64,000 nt of DNA from an uncultured Oscillibacter sp. (GCA_910587705.1 CAJUMX010000001.1:248001-312000); one strand, 5' to 3'. Counted from the stretch's first letter, positions 36,426-45,890 are shown. The notes: generated from the letters alone by a model not told the origin. A program made the numbers and translations.

Positions 36426-39344
36426 TCACTCCTTTTCATCCAATTCATCCAAAGCGGCGAAGAGGCTCCGTAACCGGATGCGCACCGCGCCCAGGTTGGT
36501 GATCTCGTCGATTTTCAGCTCTGTGTACAGCTTGCCCCCACTTTGTAAAATGGCCTGGGTCTCGTCGGTGGTAATGGAGTCCACGCCGCAGCCAAAGCTG
36601 ACCAGCTGCACCAGATCGCAGTCCCGGTGCTCGACACAGTACCTGGCGGCGGCGTAGAGCCGGGAGTGGTAGGTCCACTGGTTCAAAACCGTGGTGGGGA
36701 ATCTCTCCACCAGGCTGGAGACGGAATCCTCCGTCACCACCGTCGCGCCAAAGCGGGTGATCAGCGTGTCGATGCCGTGATTGACCTCTGGGTCCACGTG
36801 ATAGGGCCGCCCTGCCAGGACGACGATCCGCCGCCCCTCGGCACGGGCCTGTTCCATCATCCGGGACCCTGCCTGGCGGACCTGGGCCATGTGACGGGCG
36901 TACTCAGCATAAGCCGCGTCCCCAGCCTCCCGGACCTCCGCCTTAGAGACATCCGGAAAGTACCGCCGGAGGGATTCGTAAATCTTTTTGGCAAAGTCCT
37001 TGGGCCGGTGGAGGCCCACGTAGTCATAGAGAAACTTCGTGCCCTTGATTTCCGGGCAATTCCCGGCGATGACCTCCGGGTAGTAGGCCACCACGGGGCA
37101 GTTGTAGTGGTTATCTCCCAGGCCCTCGTCCAGGTTATAGGTCATGCAGGGGTAGAAAATCGCGTCCAGCCCCAGCTTGGAGAGGAACTGAATGTGCCCG
37201 TGGGCCAGCTTAGCCGGGAAACAGACGGTGTCGCTGGGGATGGTGGCCTGGCCCTTGAGGTACAGGTCCCGGCTGCTGAGGGGGCTGTGGTACACGGCAA
37301 AGCCCAGCTTGGTGAAAAACGTGTGCCAGAAGGGCAGCAGCTCCCACATGTTCAGGCACAGGGGAATACCGATGCTTCCCCGCTTGCCGGGGACGGGCTT
37401 ATAGCCCAGGAGCAGCTTGCGCTTGTAAGCGTACAGGTTCCGCTCCTCGCCGTCGGCCCTGCCGGTAACGGGGCGGTCACAGCGGTTGCCACTGATGAAG
37501 GTCTCCCCTCCCGCGAAGGTGTTGACGGTGAGCTGGCAGTTGTTGCCGCAGAGGCCGCAGACCCGGCTCTCCGTCTCCTGGGTGAAATTCGCCAGGGCCT
37601 CCCGGCTCAAAAGGGCGCTGACCTGACCGGGAGCGGCCTTGCTCCGGCCATAGAGCGCCGCGCCGAAGGCCCCCATGAGCCCGGCGATGTCCGGGCGGAT
37701 GACCTCCACCCCCATCTCCTTTTCAAAGGCCCGGAGGACGGCCTCGTTATAAAAGGTGCCCCCCTGGACCACCACGTTCCTGCCCAACTCCTCGGGGCTG
37801 GCGGCCCGGATGACCTTATAAATGGCGTTTTTCACCACAGAGATGGAGAGGCCCGCCGAGATATTCTCCACACTGGCCCCGTCCTTCTGGGCCTGCTTCA
37901 CGCTGGAGTTCATAAAGACGGTGCAGCGGCTCCCCAGGTCCACGGGCCGGTCCGCGAAGAGACCCAGCTTTGAGAAATCCTTCACGTCATGGCCCAGGGC
38001 CTGGGCGAAGGTCTGGAGAAAGCTGCCGCAGCCGGAGGAACAGGCTTCATTTAAAAAGATGTTACTGATGGCCCCGTCCTCGATTTTGAAGCACTTCATA
38101 TCCTGTCCGCCGATGTCGATGATAAAATCCACATTGGGCAGGAAGTGCCTTGCGGCGGTGAAATGGGCCACGGTCTCCACCACGCCGTAGTCGGCGTGGA
38201 AGGCGTTTTTCGCCAGGTCCTCGCCATAGCCGGTGGTGGTGACGGAGGCCACGTGAAGGACCGGGTGCCCGTCATAAAGCTGCTGAAGCACACCCCGAAT
38301 CAGGGGCACGGGGTTGCCAAGATTCGGCTGGTAGTCCGTGAACAGCAGCCGGGCCTCCTGGTCGATGACCGCCACCTTGACGGTGGTGGACCCGGAGTCG
38401 ATGCCGATGTGGACCGGGGCGGCGTAGTCCGGGCCGAAGGGGGCCCGGGCAACCTTCGCCCTGGCGTGGCGGGCCTGGAAGGCCTCGTATTCCTCCCGGG
38501 TCTCAAACAGCGGCGGCTGGCTTCGGTAGGTCTGGTCGGCTCCCCGCTCCCGGAGGCGGTCCGCCAGCACGCTTAAATCGAAGCTCTGGTCGGCGTAGAA
38601 CGCCGCCCCCAGAGCCACAAACAGCAGGCTGTTCTCCGGGCAGGTCCCGGCGACGCCTAAGGTTTTGTCAAAGCTCTCCCGGAGGCACCTGGAGAAGGTC
38701 AGCGGCCCGCCGAGATACAGGACGTTTCCCTTGATGGGCCGCCCCTGGGCCAGGCCCGCGATGGTCTGGTTTACCACTGCCTGATAGATGCTGGCGGCAA
38801 TGTCCGTGGCCTTTGCCCCCTGGTTGATGAGGGGCTGCACGTCGCTTTTGGCGAAAACGCCGCAGCGGGAGGCAATGGTGTAGGTTTTCTCCGCCGTCTG
38901 TGCGGCGGCGTCCATCTCGTCGGCGGTCATTTTCAGGAGGGTTGCCATCTGGTCGATGAAAGCCCCGGTGCCTCCGGCGCAGGAGCCGTTCATCCGGACC
39001 TCCATGCCGCCGGTGAGGAAGAGGATTTTCGCGTCCTCGCCTCCCAGCTCAATCACCACGTCGGTGCCTGGAACCAGCCGCCCCGCGGCCACCCGCGTGG
39101 CAAACACCTCCTGGACGAAGGGCACGCCCACACTCTCCGCCATGCCCATTCCGGCAGAGCCGGAGATGGCCAGCTCCGCCCTCCCGGACGGGACATACTG
39201 CCCGGCCACCCGGCGCAGCAGCTCCTCCGACTTCTCTAAGATATGGCTGAAGTGCCGCTCGTAGGTGCTGTATACGATGTTGTCCGCGTCGTCCAGCGCC
39301 ACGCATTTGATGGTGGTGGATCCCACGTCAAGACCGATCTTCAA
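36426..39344 (-). CDS. Tandem acyl-CoA dehydratase activase with DUF2229 domain
   Basis: A 972-residue protein with two ASKHA activase modules: the first starts LDVGSTTIK (residues 4-12) with cluster Cys in GSCAGGTGAF, the second GIDSGSTTVK (about 315) with EACSSGCGSF. The C-terminal third (from about 600) has CGLCGNNC and the DUF2229 sequences up to the end. Such activases hydrolyse ATP to push an electron into a dehydratase partner, here encoded 7 bp downstream. The start codon is TTG, supported by AAAGGAGG; no ATG is near. The two proteins together match the size of single fused homologues. Confidence 0.82.
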   Translation of the reverse strand: MKIGLDVGSTTIKCVALDDADNIVYSTYERHFSHILEKSEELLRRVAGQYVPSGRAELAISGSAGMGMAESVGVPFVQEVFATRVAAGRLVPGTDVVIELGGEDAKILFLTGGMEVRMNGSCAGGTGAFIDQMATLLKMTADEMDAAAQTAEKTYTIASRCGVFAKSDVQPLINQGAKATDIAASIYQAVVNQTIAGLAQGRPIKGNVLYLGGPLTFSRCLRESFDKTLGVAGTCPENSLLFVALGAAFYADQSFDLSVLADRLRERGADQTYRSQPPLFETREEYEAFQARHARAKVARAPFGPDYAAPVHIGIDSGSTTVKVAVIDQEARLLFTDYQPNLGNPVPLIRGVLQQLYDGHPVLHVASVTTTGYGEDLAKNAFHADYGVVETVAHFTAARHFLPNVDFIIDIGGQDMKCFKIEDGAISNIFLNEACSSGCGSFLQTFAQALGHDVKDFSKLGLFADRPVDLGSRCTVFMNSSVKQAQKDGASVENISAGLSISVVKNAIYKVIRAASPEELGRNVVVQGGTFYNEAVLRAFEKEMGVEVIRPDIAGLMGAFGAALYGRSKAAPGQVSALLSREALANFTQETESRVCGLCGNNCQLTVNTFAGGETFISGNRCDRPVTGRADGEERNLYAYKRKLLLGYKPVPGKRGSIGIPLCLNMWELLPFWHTFFTKLGFAVYHSPLSSRDLYLKGQATIPSDTVCFPAKLAHGHIQFLSKLGLDAIFYPCMTYNLDEGLGDNHYNCPVVAYYPEVIAGNCPEIKGTKFLYDYVGLHRPKDFAKKIYESLRRYFPDVSKAEVREAGDAAYAEYARHMAQVRQAGSRMMEQARAEGRRIVVLAGRPYHVDPEVNHGIDTLITRFGATVVTEDSVSSLVERFPTTVLNQWTYHSRLYAAARYCVEHRDCDLVQLVSFGCGVDSITTDETQAILQSGGKLYTELKIDEITNLGAVRIRLRSLFAALDELDEKE

Positions 39345-39418
39345 GCCCCGTTCCTCCTTTGCGCAAACGATTACCTCCCGTCATTCCGGCAGGAATCACA
39401 AGATATCACATCCATGGT

Positions 39419-39447
39419 ATCATACACGCTTTCGACGAATTTTTCAA
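39419..39447 (-). promoter_or_regulatory. Promoter of the activase-dehydratase operon
   Basis: TTGAAA (39442-39447), 17 bp, TATGAT (39419-39424) on the minus strand, about 75 nt before the TTG start. Confidence 0.6.
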
Positions 39448-39505
39448 TCGGCAATCCCTTGAAAAACTGTAAAGAACCTGTTAAAAATGGCCTGTCCAGC
39501 CGGGC

Positions 39506-39534
39506 TTGCGGTTTCCCCGGGGACGTGCTATACT
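39506..39534 (+). promoter_or_regulatory. Promoter of queH
   Basis: TTGCGG, 17 bp, TATACT with a TGC extension, 32 nt before the ATG. Confidence 0.6.
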
Positions 39535-39566
39535 CATCTTATTCCACTTGGAAGCGAGGCATGACC

Positions 39567-40133
39567 ATGAAAACCGTTCTTCTCCACTGCTGCTGCGCCC
39601 CCTGCTCCATGAGCTGCATTGACCCCCTCCGGGCCGAGGGCATTGAACCGACGGCTTTTTGGTACAACCCCAACATTCACCCCTGGAAGGAGTACCAGGC
39701 CCGGCGGGACTGTTTGCTGGAGTACGCCCCCACCATCGGTCTGGAGGTGCGGGTCCAGGAGGATTACGGCCTCCGGAACTTCGTCTGCCACGTGGCGGGG
39801 GACATTGACCACCGCTGCGCCTACTGCTACGAGCACCGGATTGAGGGGACGGCAAAGTATGCGGCGGAACACGGCTTTGCCGCCTTCACCACCACGCTGC
39901 TGTCCAGCCTCTACCAGGATCATGAGGGCATCGTCCGGGCGGCAGAACAGTACGCGGCGCAGTACGGCGCAGAATTTTTGTACCGGGATTTCCGGCCCAA
40001 TTTCCGGGAGGGGAACCGGCGGGCCAGGGAGTTGGGATTCTATATGCAGAAGTACTGCGGCTGTGTGTTTTCCGAGCAGGACCGCTATCAAAAGCAGATT
40101 GACCGGGATAAGGCAAAATTTGCGGAAACATGA
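39567..40133 (+). CDS. queH: Epoxyqueuosine reductase QueH
   Basis: The 188-residue DUF208 protein catalyses the last step of queuosine synthesis in tRNA (epoxyqueuosine to queuosine) and is the non-B12 alternative to QueG. The N-terminal HCCCAPCS motif and the central CAYCYEHR motif supply the cysteines that hold the iron-sulfur cluster and neighbouring metal. I use the second ATG, 7 nt from GAGG. Monocistronic, with its own promoter and a terminator directly after the stop. Confidence 0.92.
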   Translation: MKTVLLHCCCAPCSMSCIDPLRAEGIEPTAFWYNPNIHPWKEYQARRDCLLEYAPTIGLEVRVQEDYGLRNFVCHVAGDIDHRCAYCYEHRIEGTAKYAAEHGFAAFTTTLLSSLYQDHEGIVRAAEQYAAQYGAEFLYRDFRPNFREGNRRARELGFYMQKYCGCVFSEQDRYQKQIDRDKAKFAET

Positions 40134-40163
40134 AAACGCGGGAGCGTCACTGCTCCCGCGTTT
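40134..40163. terminator. Bidirectional terminator after queH
   Basis: Perfect 12 bp stem (40134-40145 with 40152-40163). The stop codon of the convergent small gene lies in the loop region, so the hairpin serves both. Confidence 0.7.
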
Positions 40164-40428
40164 CTTTTCTTTCCAGCGATTTTTCCACCAGCGCCCGCAG
40201 GACCTCACCAGCCTGCCGCTCCGTTTCCGGTTCCTCCTGCTTCATGTAGCGGCGGCGGCGGTGAAACTCTCCCCTCGCCCAGCCCAGAAGGTCGATGATG
40301 ATTTGACGGGGCTTTTCCGCACTTTGCAGCTCCGCCAACGCCGCTACGGCCCAGGCGCACATGTGGTCCTCAAGAGCATGGTAATCCTGCCAGGCCATAT
40401 GGTCCAGGCTTTCTTGATTGAGACGCAT
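40147..40428 (-). CDS. Small hypothetical protein
   Basis: A 93-residue, probably soluble, helical protein rich in Glu, Arg and Leu, with no cysteine motif except one CAW and no membrane helix. I do not recognise it. GGAGGTG precedes the ATG at the right distance, and the gene lies between a terminator and a promoter-like AT stretch, so it is likely real. No obvious link to queH or to the ribbon-helix-helix gene on the other side. Confidence 0.6.
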   Translation of the reverse strand: MRLNQESLDHMAWQDYHALEDHMCAWAVAALAELQSAEKPRQIIIDLLGWARGEFHRRRRYMKQEEPETERQAGEVLRALVEKSLERKETREQ

Positions 40429-40574
40429 TTTTTCACCTCCAGTAATAACCTTTACTCTACTCTTTCATACGCTCCAGCGATACACCAGAAATATACACTA
40501 GATTTCTATATGAGAATTTTCTGCGTTATTCTTTTGAGGTATTGCGGTTATATAATACGCATTGGGGTGAGACG

Positions 40575-40742
40575 ATGAAATTTGAATTGCGGCAGTTTCC
40601 CGCTAAGGAAGAGTCTATTTATAAAACCCTTTACATCAAGCGCAGCCTCGCCGACCACATAGAGGAAATTGCCTCGGAAAATAACACCAGCTTCAACAAT
40701 GTGGTAATTTCCATGATTGAAAGCTGCCTGAAAGAGGAGTAA
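40575..40742 (+). CDS. Small ribbon-helix-helix-like protein
   Basis: A 55-residue protein with a strand (KTLYIKRSLADHIEEIA) followed by two helices (NTSFNNVVISMIESCL), the pattern of Arc/MetJ-type DNA-binding repressors. GGGGTGAG precedes the ATG and a perfect TATAAT lies at 40551-40556 with a weak -35. It may repress its own or a neighbouring gene; the target is unknown. Confidence 0.6.
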   Translation: MKFELRQFPAKEESIYKTLYIKRSLADHIEEIASENNTSFNNVVISMIESCLKEE

Positions 40743-40770
40743 AAAGGACCGCCCTAACGGGCGGTCCTTT
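40743..40770. terminator. Bidirectional terminator before UPF0210 gene
   Basis: Perfect 12 bp stem (40743-40754 with 40759-40770), TAAC loop, A and T flanks. Confidence 0.7.
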
Positions 40771-40784
40771 GCTCGTTCAACCGT

Positions 40785-42143
40785 TCAGTTCCGCAGGCTG
40801 TGCAGTGGCGCGGGGATTCGTCCGCCCCGGGCGATAAAGGCGGCGGAGGTCTCCCGGTGGACCGGCATCACCGGAGCGCTGCCCAGTAGCCCGCCCATCT
40901 CAATGGTGCCCCCCACATCCTTCCCCGGGGCGGGGAGGATGCGCACGGCGGTGGTTTTGTTGTTCACCATTCCGATGGCCGCCTCGTCGGCGATGATCGC
41001 CGCGATGGTCTCCGCCGGGGTGTCTCCGGGAACGGCAATCATGTCCAGACCCACGGAGCACACACAGGTCATGGCTTCCAGCTTATCCAGGCACAGCGTT
41101 CCGGCCCGGGCAGCGGCAATCATGCCCTCGTCCTCGCTGACGGGAATAAAGGCCCCGGAGAGACCTCCCACGCTGGAAGAGGCCATGACGCCGCCCTTTT
41201 TCACCGCGTCGTTCAGCATGGCCAGGGCCGCCGTGGTGCCGTGGGTGCCGCAGACCTCCAGACCCAGCTCCTCCAGAATCCGGGCCACGCTGTCTCCGAT
41301 GGCGGGGGTGGGGGCCAGGCTCAAATCCACGATTCCGAACGGCGTGTCCAGCCTCCGGCTGGCCTCCTGGGCCACCAGCTGGCCCATGCGGGTCACCCGG
41401 AAGGCGGTTTTTTTGATGGTCTCCGCCACAACGTCCAGGGACTGACCCTTTACGGCCTGGAGGGCGTGGTAAACAACGCCGGGACCGGAGACGCCTACGT
41501 TGATGACCTTTTCCGCCTCTCCCACGCCGTGGAAGGCCCCGGCCATGAAGGGGTTGTCCTCCACGGCGTTGCAGAACACCACCAGCTTTGCGCAGCCCAG
41601 GCCGTCCCGGTCTGCCGTGCGGGCGGCGGTATCCTTGACAATTCGGCCCATAAGGGCCACGGCGTCCATGTTGATGCCCGCCCGGGTGGAGCCCACGTTG
41701 ACGGAGGAGCAGACCAGCTCCGTCCGGGCCAGGGCCTCGGGAATGGAGCGGATGAGGCGCTCGTCCGCCTGGGTCATGCCCTTCTGGACCAGGGCGGAGT
41801 AGCCCCCGATGAAGTTCACGCCGCAGCTCTGGGCCGCCCGGTCCAGGGTCAGGGCGAAGGGGACGTAATCCTCCGTCTCGCTGGCCCCGGCCACCAGGGC
41901 CATGGGGGTGACGGAGATGCGCTTGTTCACGATGGGGATGCCGAACTCGTCCTCGATATCCTGGCCGGTTTTCACCAATCGCTCGGCGCAGTGGCAGATC
42001 TTCTCATAGACCTTTTCACAGGCCCGCTTGGGGTCCGGGTCGCAGCAGGAGAGCAGGGAGATGCCCATGGTGATGGTGCGGATATCCAGGTGCTGCTGGT
42101 CGATCATCTCAATGGTGGAGAGAATTTCCTTCTGATTCAGCAT
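40785..42143 (-). CDS. UPF0210 (DUF711, PFL-family) protein
   Basis: The 452-residue protein is a full-length member of the widely conserved UPF0210 family, which has a glycyl-radical-enzyme-like fold (PFL family) but no established reaction. Features include a cysteine pair in LLSCCDPDP (about residue 33), SVNVGSTRAGINMDAV (about 148) and the Gly-rich VMASSSVGGLSGAF (about 320). It lies 12 bp after the ACT-domain gene, an arrangement conserved in many Firmicutes, suggesting that the ACT protein regulates it. AAGGAGGG precedes the ATG. Confidence 0.88.
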   Translation of the reverse strand: MLNQKEILSTIEMIDQQHLDIRTITMGISLLSCCDPDPKRACEKVYEKICHCAERLVKTGQDIEDEFGIPIVNKRISVTPMALVAGASETEDYVPFALTLDRAAQSCGVNFIGGYSALVQKGMTQADERLIRSIPEALARTELVCSSVNVGSTRAGINMDAVALMGRIVKDTAARTADRDGLGCAKLVVFCNAVEDNPFMAGAFHGVGEAEKVINVGVSGPGVVYHALQAVKGQSLDVVAETIKKTAFRVTRMGQLVAQEASRRLDTPFGIVDLSLAPTPAIGDSVARILEELGLEVCGTHGTTAALAMLNDAVKKGGVMASSSVGGLSGAFIPVSEDEGMIAAARAGTLCLDKLEAMTCVCSVGLDMIAVPGDTPAETIAAIIADEAAIGMVNNKTTAVRILPAPGKDVGGTIEMGGLLGSAPVMPVHRETSAAFIARGGRIPAPLHSLRN

Positions 42144-42155
42144 GGGGTTCCCTCC

Positions 42156-42425
42156 TTAAATGCTGTGCATGGCGTTGAAGATTTCCTCCCGCTGGATGCG
42201 GATGGAGAGGCCCAGCTCCGTCCCCAGGTCGTTCAGACCCTTCCCCAGCTCTCCGAAGCTGGCGGTGGACTGGCTGACATCCACGGCCATGACCATGGTG
42301 AAGGCCCCCTGGAGAATGGTCTGGGAGATGTCCAGAATGTTGACATTGTAGTTTGCCAGGCGGTTGCAGACGGCGGCGATGATGCCCACCCGGTCCTGCC
42401 CCAGGACGGTGACGATGGCGTTCAT
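42156..42425 (-). CDS. UPF0237 ACT-domain protein
   Basis: The 89-residue protein is a single ACT domain (TVLGQDRVGIIAAVCNRLAN at residues 6-25), a fold that binds amino acids as allosteric effectors. It precedes the UPF0210 gene by 12 bp and likely senses an amino acid for it. GGAGGAG precedes the ATG. Sits in the aspartate-pathway cluster downstream of lysC. Confidence 0.85.
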   Translation of the reverse strand: MNAIVTVLGQDRVGIIAAVCNRLANYNVNILDISQTILQGAFTMVMAVDVSQSTASFGELGKGLNDLGTELGLSIRIQREEIFNAMHSI

Positions 42426-42495
42426 GGTTGCTCCTCCTTCATTTTAAAAACGGCCTCCGGCGAGGGGAAACGGATTCCCCCCGCCGGACGCGAAG

Positions 42496-43707
42496 TTACA
42501 GCTCGTCAAAGAACTTGTCGTGAATGGCCCGCACCGCCCGGTTCACGTCCGTCTCGTCCAGAAGGACGGAGACGCGGATCTCCGAGGTGTTGATCATCTG
42601 GATGTTGATGCCCGCCTCATAGAGGGCCTCGAACATTTTGGCGGCCACGCCGCAGTTGCTCATCAGGCCCACGCCCACGATGGAAACCTTTCCGATCCGA
42701 TCGTCCGCCTCGATGTGGTCAAAGCGCAGGGCCTCCTTGTGCTCGTTGAGGATGCCCTCCACCTCCTGCTGGTCCTTCCGGTGGATGGTAAAGGTGATAT
42801 CCTTCGTGTCCTCCCGGCCAATGGATTGGAGAATCACGTCCACATTGATGTTATGCTTGCTCAATAGGTCGAATACCTGGAAGGCGACGCCGGGGTTATG
42901 CTGGAGGCCCACCAGGGCCACCCGGGCAATGCTGGTATCCTTGGCCACACCGGCAATGTTGGTCTTTTCCACTTTTGTAACCTCCTTGACTTTCGTGCCG
43001 GGCTTTCGCTCCAGGCTGGAAAGCACTTCCAAATTCACTCTGAACTTTTTCGCCAGCTCCACGCTGCGGTTGTGGAGCACCTGGGCCCCTTGAGACGCCA
43101 GCTCCAGCATCTCGTCGTAAGTAATCTCCTCCAGCTTCCGGGCTGTGGAGACAATGCGGGGGTCCGCCGTATACACGCCGTCTACATCGGTGTAAATCTG
43201 ACACAGGTCCGCCCGGAAAGCCGCCGCCAGGGCCACGGCACTGGTATCAGAGCCTCCCCGGCCCAGGGTGGTGACGTCGCCGTTGCGGTCCACTCCCTGG
43301 AAGCCCGTGACGATAACGATACGGCGCTGATCCAGCTCCGCCTGGATGCGCTCGGAGTCAATGCGCTTAATGCGGGCATCGGCGTGGACAGTGGTGGACT
43401 GGATGCCCACCTGCCAGGCCGCCAGGGACACGCAGGGCAGACCCATGGCCTCCAGGGCCATGGCACAGAGGGAGACCGAAATCTGCTCGCCTGTGGAGAG
43501 CAGCATATCCAGCTCCCGCTTGGAGGCATTGGGGTTAATTTCCTTTGCCTTTTCAATCAGGTCGTCGGTAGTGTCCCCCTGGGCGGACAGGACCACGATC
43601 ACGTCGCTGCCTTTTACGTAAGTCTCCGCAATGATTCGGGCGACATTTTGGATGCGCTGGGCGTCCCTCACGGAGCTGCCGCCGAATTTCTGTACAATCA
43701 AACTCAT
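42496..43707 (-). CDS. lysC: Aspartate kinase
   Basis: The 403-residue kinase phosphorylates aspartate, the entry step to lysine, threonine, methionine and (through dihydrodipicolinate) dipicolinate. It opens with IVQKFGGSSV (residues 4-13), has the catalytic GRGGSDTSAVALA motif (about 148-160) and two C-terminal ACT domains (from about 265) for feedback control. The Class suggests lysine and/or threonine inhibition, which cannot be told by eye. It lies 89 bp after hom in the same direction. Confidence 0.93.
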   Translation of the reverse strand: MSLIVQKFGGSSVRDAQRIQNVARIIAETYVKGSDVIVVLSAQGDTTDDLIEKAKEINPNASKRELDMLLSTGEQISVSLCAMALEAMGLPCVSLAAWQVGIQSTTVHADARIKRIDSERIQAELDQRRIVIVTGFQGVDRNGDVTTLGRGGSDTSAVALAAAFRADLCQIYTDVDGVYTADPRIVSTARKLEEITYDEMLELASQGAQVLHNRSVELAKKFRVNLEVLSSLERKPGTKVKEVTKVEKTNIAGVAKDTSIARVALVGLQHNPGVAFQVFDLLSKHNINVDVILQSIGREDTKDITFTIHRKDQQEVEGILNEHKEALRFDHIEADDRIGKVSIVGVGLMSNCGVAAKMFEALYEAGINIQMINTSEIRVSVLLDETDVNRAVRAIHDKFFDEL

Positions 43708-43796
43708 GAATCTATCTTCCTTTTCCGCTTGAAATCAGGTTGGACGGGGAAGGCCGCTCTCCCCCGCTCTATCCTATGCGGGAACGGCGCGCCCCG

Positions 43797-44993
43797 TCAG
43801 CCCTCCAATACCCGCATACAGGCCAGCACATGCAAGGACCGGGACTGCTGCGCCGCGTCCCCTCCGCTGAGTGGCTCCGTCAAAAAGGCGGTCTCGCCGT
43901 CCTCGCTGAGGACCTCTACCTGGCCGAAGGCCCTGGCCGCATCGGTGAGGCTGCCCTCAATGCGGAAGTAATGCCGGGTTTTCAGCACCGTGGGCTCCCG
44001 GAAGCCCGCCTCATCCGCCGACCAGCCAATCTCCTCCCGTTTGGGGCTCTGCTGAAGGCACTCCATCACGTCCGCAACACAGGCGGAGGCGGTGGGCAGC
44101 TCCCCGGCCCCCTTGCCGTAGAACATCACTTCCCCGGTGGCGTTGCCCCGGACCATCACGGCGTTGAACACGTCCTCCACATTGGCCAGGGGATTGTCCT
44201 CGGGAATCAGGTGGGGGGCCACATAGGCCGTCCGCTCACCGCCGGGGAGGCGCACCGCCCGGCCCAAAAGCTTAATCCGATAGCCCGCCCGCTGGGCGAT
44301 TTTCACGTCTCGGAGGCTCAGCTTCGTAATCCCCTCCATAGGCACCCGTTCCGGGTGAATTTGGCTTCCAAAGGCCAAGTCCCCCAGGATGCAGATTTTC
44401 CGCCCCGCGTCGATGCCCTCCACGTCGGAGGTGGGGTCCGCCTCGGCATAGCCCTTGGCCTGGGCCTCCCGGAGGGCGTCGGAGAAAAAGGCCCCGGTGC
44501 GGACCATCCGGGTGAGGATGTAGTTGGTGGTTCCGTTCAGGATGCCATACACCTCGTCGATGCGGTTGGCCGCCATACACTGGGTCAGGGGGTGAAGCAC
44601 CGGGATGCCGCCGCCCACGCTGGCCTCAAAGAGGTAGCTGACATTCTTCCGCTTCGCCAGGGCCAGCAGCTCGCAGCCCCTCTCCGCCACCAGCTGCTTG
44701 TTGGCGGTAACCACGTGCTTCCCGGCGGACAGGGCTCGCTTTGTATACTCGTAAGCCGCCTCTACCCCGCCGATGGTCTCCACCACCACGCGGATATCGT
44801 CGTCCTCCTCAATCCTTTTGAAGTCGTCGGTCATCAGCTGGCGGTAGGGCCCGTCCTTGAAATGCCGGACTAACACACTTTTTACCTGTAAGGGTTCCCC
44901 CAGCTTCCGCTCGATCTGCCGGGCGTTTTCCGCCACCACCTTGGCAACGCCGGTACCCACGGTGCCAAGGCCCAGAATCGCAATTTGTATCAT
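43797..44993 (-). CDS. hom: Homoserine dehydrogenase
   Basis: The 398-residue enzyme reduces aspartate semialdehyde to homoserine. The Rossmann loop GLGTVGTG (residues 7-14), the central LNGTTNYIL (about 170) and EADPTSDVEGIDAGRK segments (about 200-215) are classic. The C-terminal region is short and lacks an obvious full ACT domain. AGAGAGG precedes the ATG; the gene follows the pheB-like ACT gene by 17 bp, together supplying threonine and methionine precursors. Confidence 0.92.
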   Translation of the reverse strand: MIQIAILGLGTVGTGVAKVVAENARQIERKLGEPLQVKSVLVRHFKDGPYRQLMTDDFKRIEEDDDIRVVVETIGGVEAAYEYTKRALSAGKHVVTANKQLVAERGCELLALAKRKNVSYLFEASVGGGIPVLHPLTQCMAANRIDEVYGILNGTTNYILTRMVRTGAFFSDALREAQAKGYAEADPTSDVEGIDAGRKICILGDLAFGSQIHPERVPMEGITKLSLRDVKIAQRAGYRIKLLGRAVRLPGGERTAYVAPHLIPEDNPLANVEDVFNAVMVRGNATGEVMFYGKGAGELPTASACVADVMECLQQSPKREEIGWSADEAGFREPTVLKTRHYFRIEGSLTDAARAFGQVEVLSEDGETAFLTEPLSGGDAAQQSRSLHVLACMRVLEG

Positions 44994-45010
44994 TCCGCAA
45001 ACCTCTCTCT

Positions 45011-45451
45011 TTATCCAGCTAAAATCTCAAATTTCAGCACACCCTCCAGGGCGGCCACATCTCCCATCAGCTGCTCCAGAGACTCCGAAAGGCCGCTGGT
45101 CTCGGCAGAGATGGTCACCGCCGCGCAGCCGTTGGTGGGGATGCTTTGATTGATGGTCAGGATATTGGCCCCAGAGGCGGCAAACACCGCCAGCACGCCG
45201 GAAAGCACCCCCGCCACGTCCTTGAGCATGGCATAGAAGGTGATGATGTGTTCCGCCTTCATGTCGTTGAAGGGCTGAACGGAGTCCTTGTATTTATAGA
45301 AGGCGCTGCGGCTGATCCCCGCCAGCTTGGTGGCGGCCCCCACGGTGTCCGCCTCGCCGGTCTGCATCATCCGCTTGGCCTCCGCCACCTTGACGAAGAT
45401 TTCCGGCAGCGCGTCCGCCGCCACAATGTAGTATTTAATCGCCTTTGCCAT
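45011..45451 (-). CDS. pheB: ACT-domain protein, PheB/UPF0735-like
   Basis: The 146-residue protein has an N-terminal helical region with a short helix-turn-helix-like ISRSAFYKYKDSV (about residues 47-59) and a C-terminal ACT domain (from about 70, VAGVLSGVLAVFAASGANIL). The UPF0735 family is often placed before homoserine dehydrogenase and is named pheB in Bacillus; an amino-acid sensing role is likely but unproven. GGAGGG precedes the ATG. Confidence 0.85.
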   Translation of the reverse strand: MAKAIKYYIVAADALPEIFVKVAEAKRMMQTGEADTVGAATKLAGISRSAFYKYKDSVQPFNDMKAEHIITFYAMLKDVAGVLSGVLAVFAASGANILTINQSIPTNGCAAVTISAETSGLSESLEQLMGDVAALEGVLKFEILAG

Positions 45452-45522
45452 AGCGCCCTCCCTATGCGCCGCCTCTCCGGCGGACGCCCAGTCCGCCTAT
45501 TGCGGTCATTTGTCCTTCCTGC

Positions 45523-45551
45523 ATGGTAACACATTTTGGGACGCTTCGCAA
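45523..45551 (-). promoter_or_regulatory. Promoter of the pheB-hom-lysC operon
   Basis: TTGCGA (45546-45551), 17 bp, TACCAT (45523-45528) on the minus strand. Confidence 0.5.
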
Positions 45552-45774
45552 CTGTCGGAATCGGGGAAACTGGCCGGAAAATCGCCCTCTCCGGTGGGCA
45601 AAATGCCGGAGAACCGGGAGCCACTCTGCCACTGCGGAGAGAATATTCATCCCAATATTCATATTTCATCCATCACCTGTCTAAAAAATGCACAAAGCCG
45701 CCGGGACTACCCGGGTTTTTTCGGCAATTCTGGAGAAATGCCCCAAATAAATATGCACGGGTTCTGAAAAAGTA

Positions 45775-45803
45775 TTGACAGATGCGCCGGTCCGTGCTAA
45801 GGT
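45775..45803 (+). promoter_or_regulatory. Promoter of the amino-acid ABC operon
   Basis: Perfect TTGACA, 17 bp, TAAGGT with a TGC extension. Confidence 0.6.
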
Positions 45804-45890
45804 AGCCACAGTTCCGGGGGAAGAACGCCTCCCGAACCCAGCGCCCGGTCCGCCGGGCAAAGACTTTTGGATGAAAAGGATGATTGTATC

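Larger units (their letters stand above)
45452..45890. other. Divergent promoter region between pheB and the ABC operon
   Basis: No gene is seen in these 439 bases. It holds the two divergent promoters and a GC/AT-mixed leader of about 65 nt for pheB. I looked for a T-box, lysine or S-box riboswitch and found no recognisable core. Confidence 0.55.

Noticed and set aside
45452..45774. T-box, lysine or methionine riboswitch before pheB-hom
   Set aside because: I looked for conserved cores and terminator switch; none recognised.
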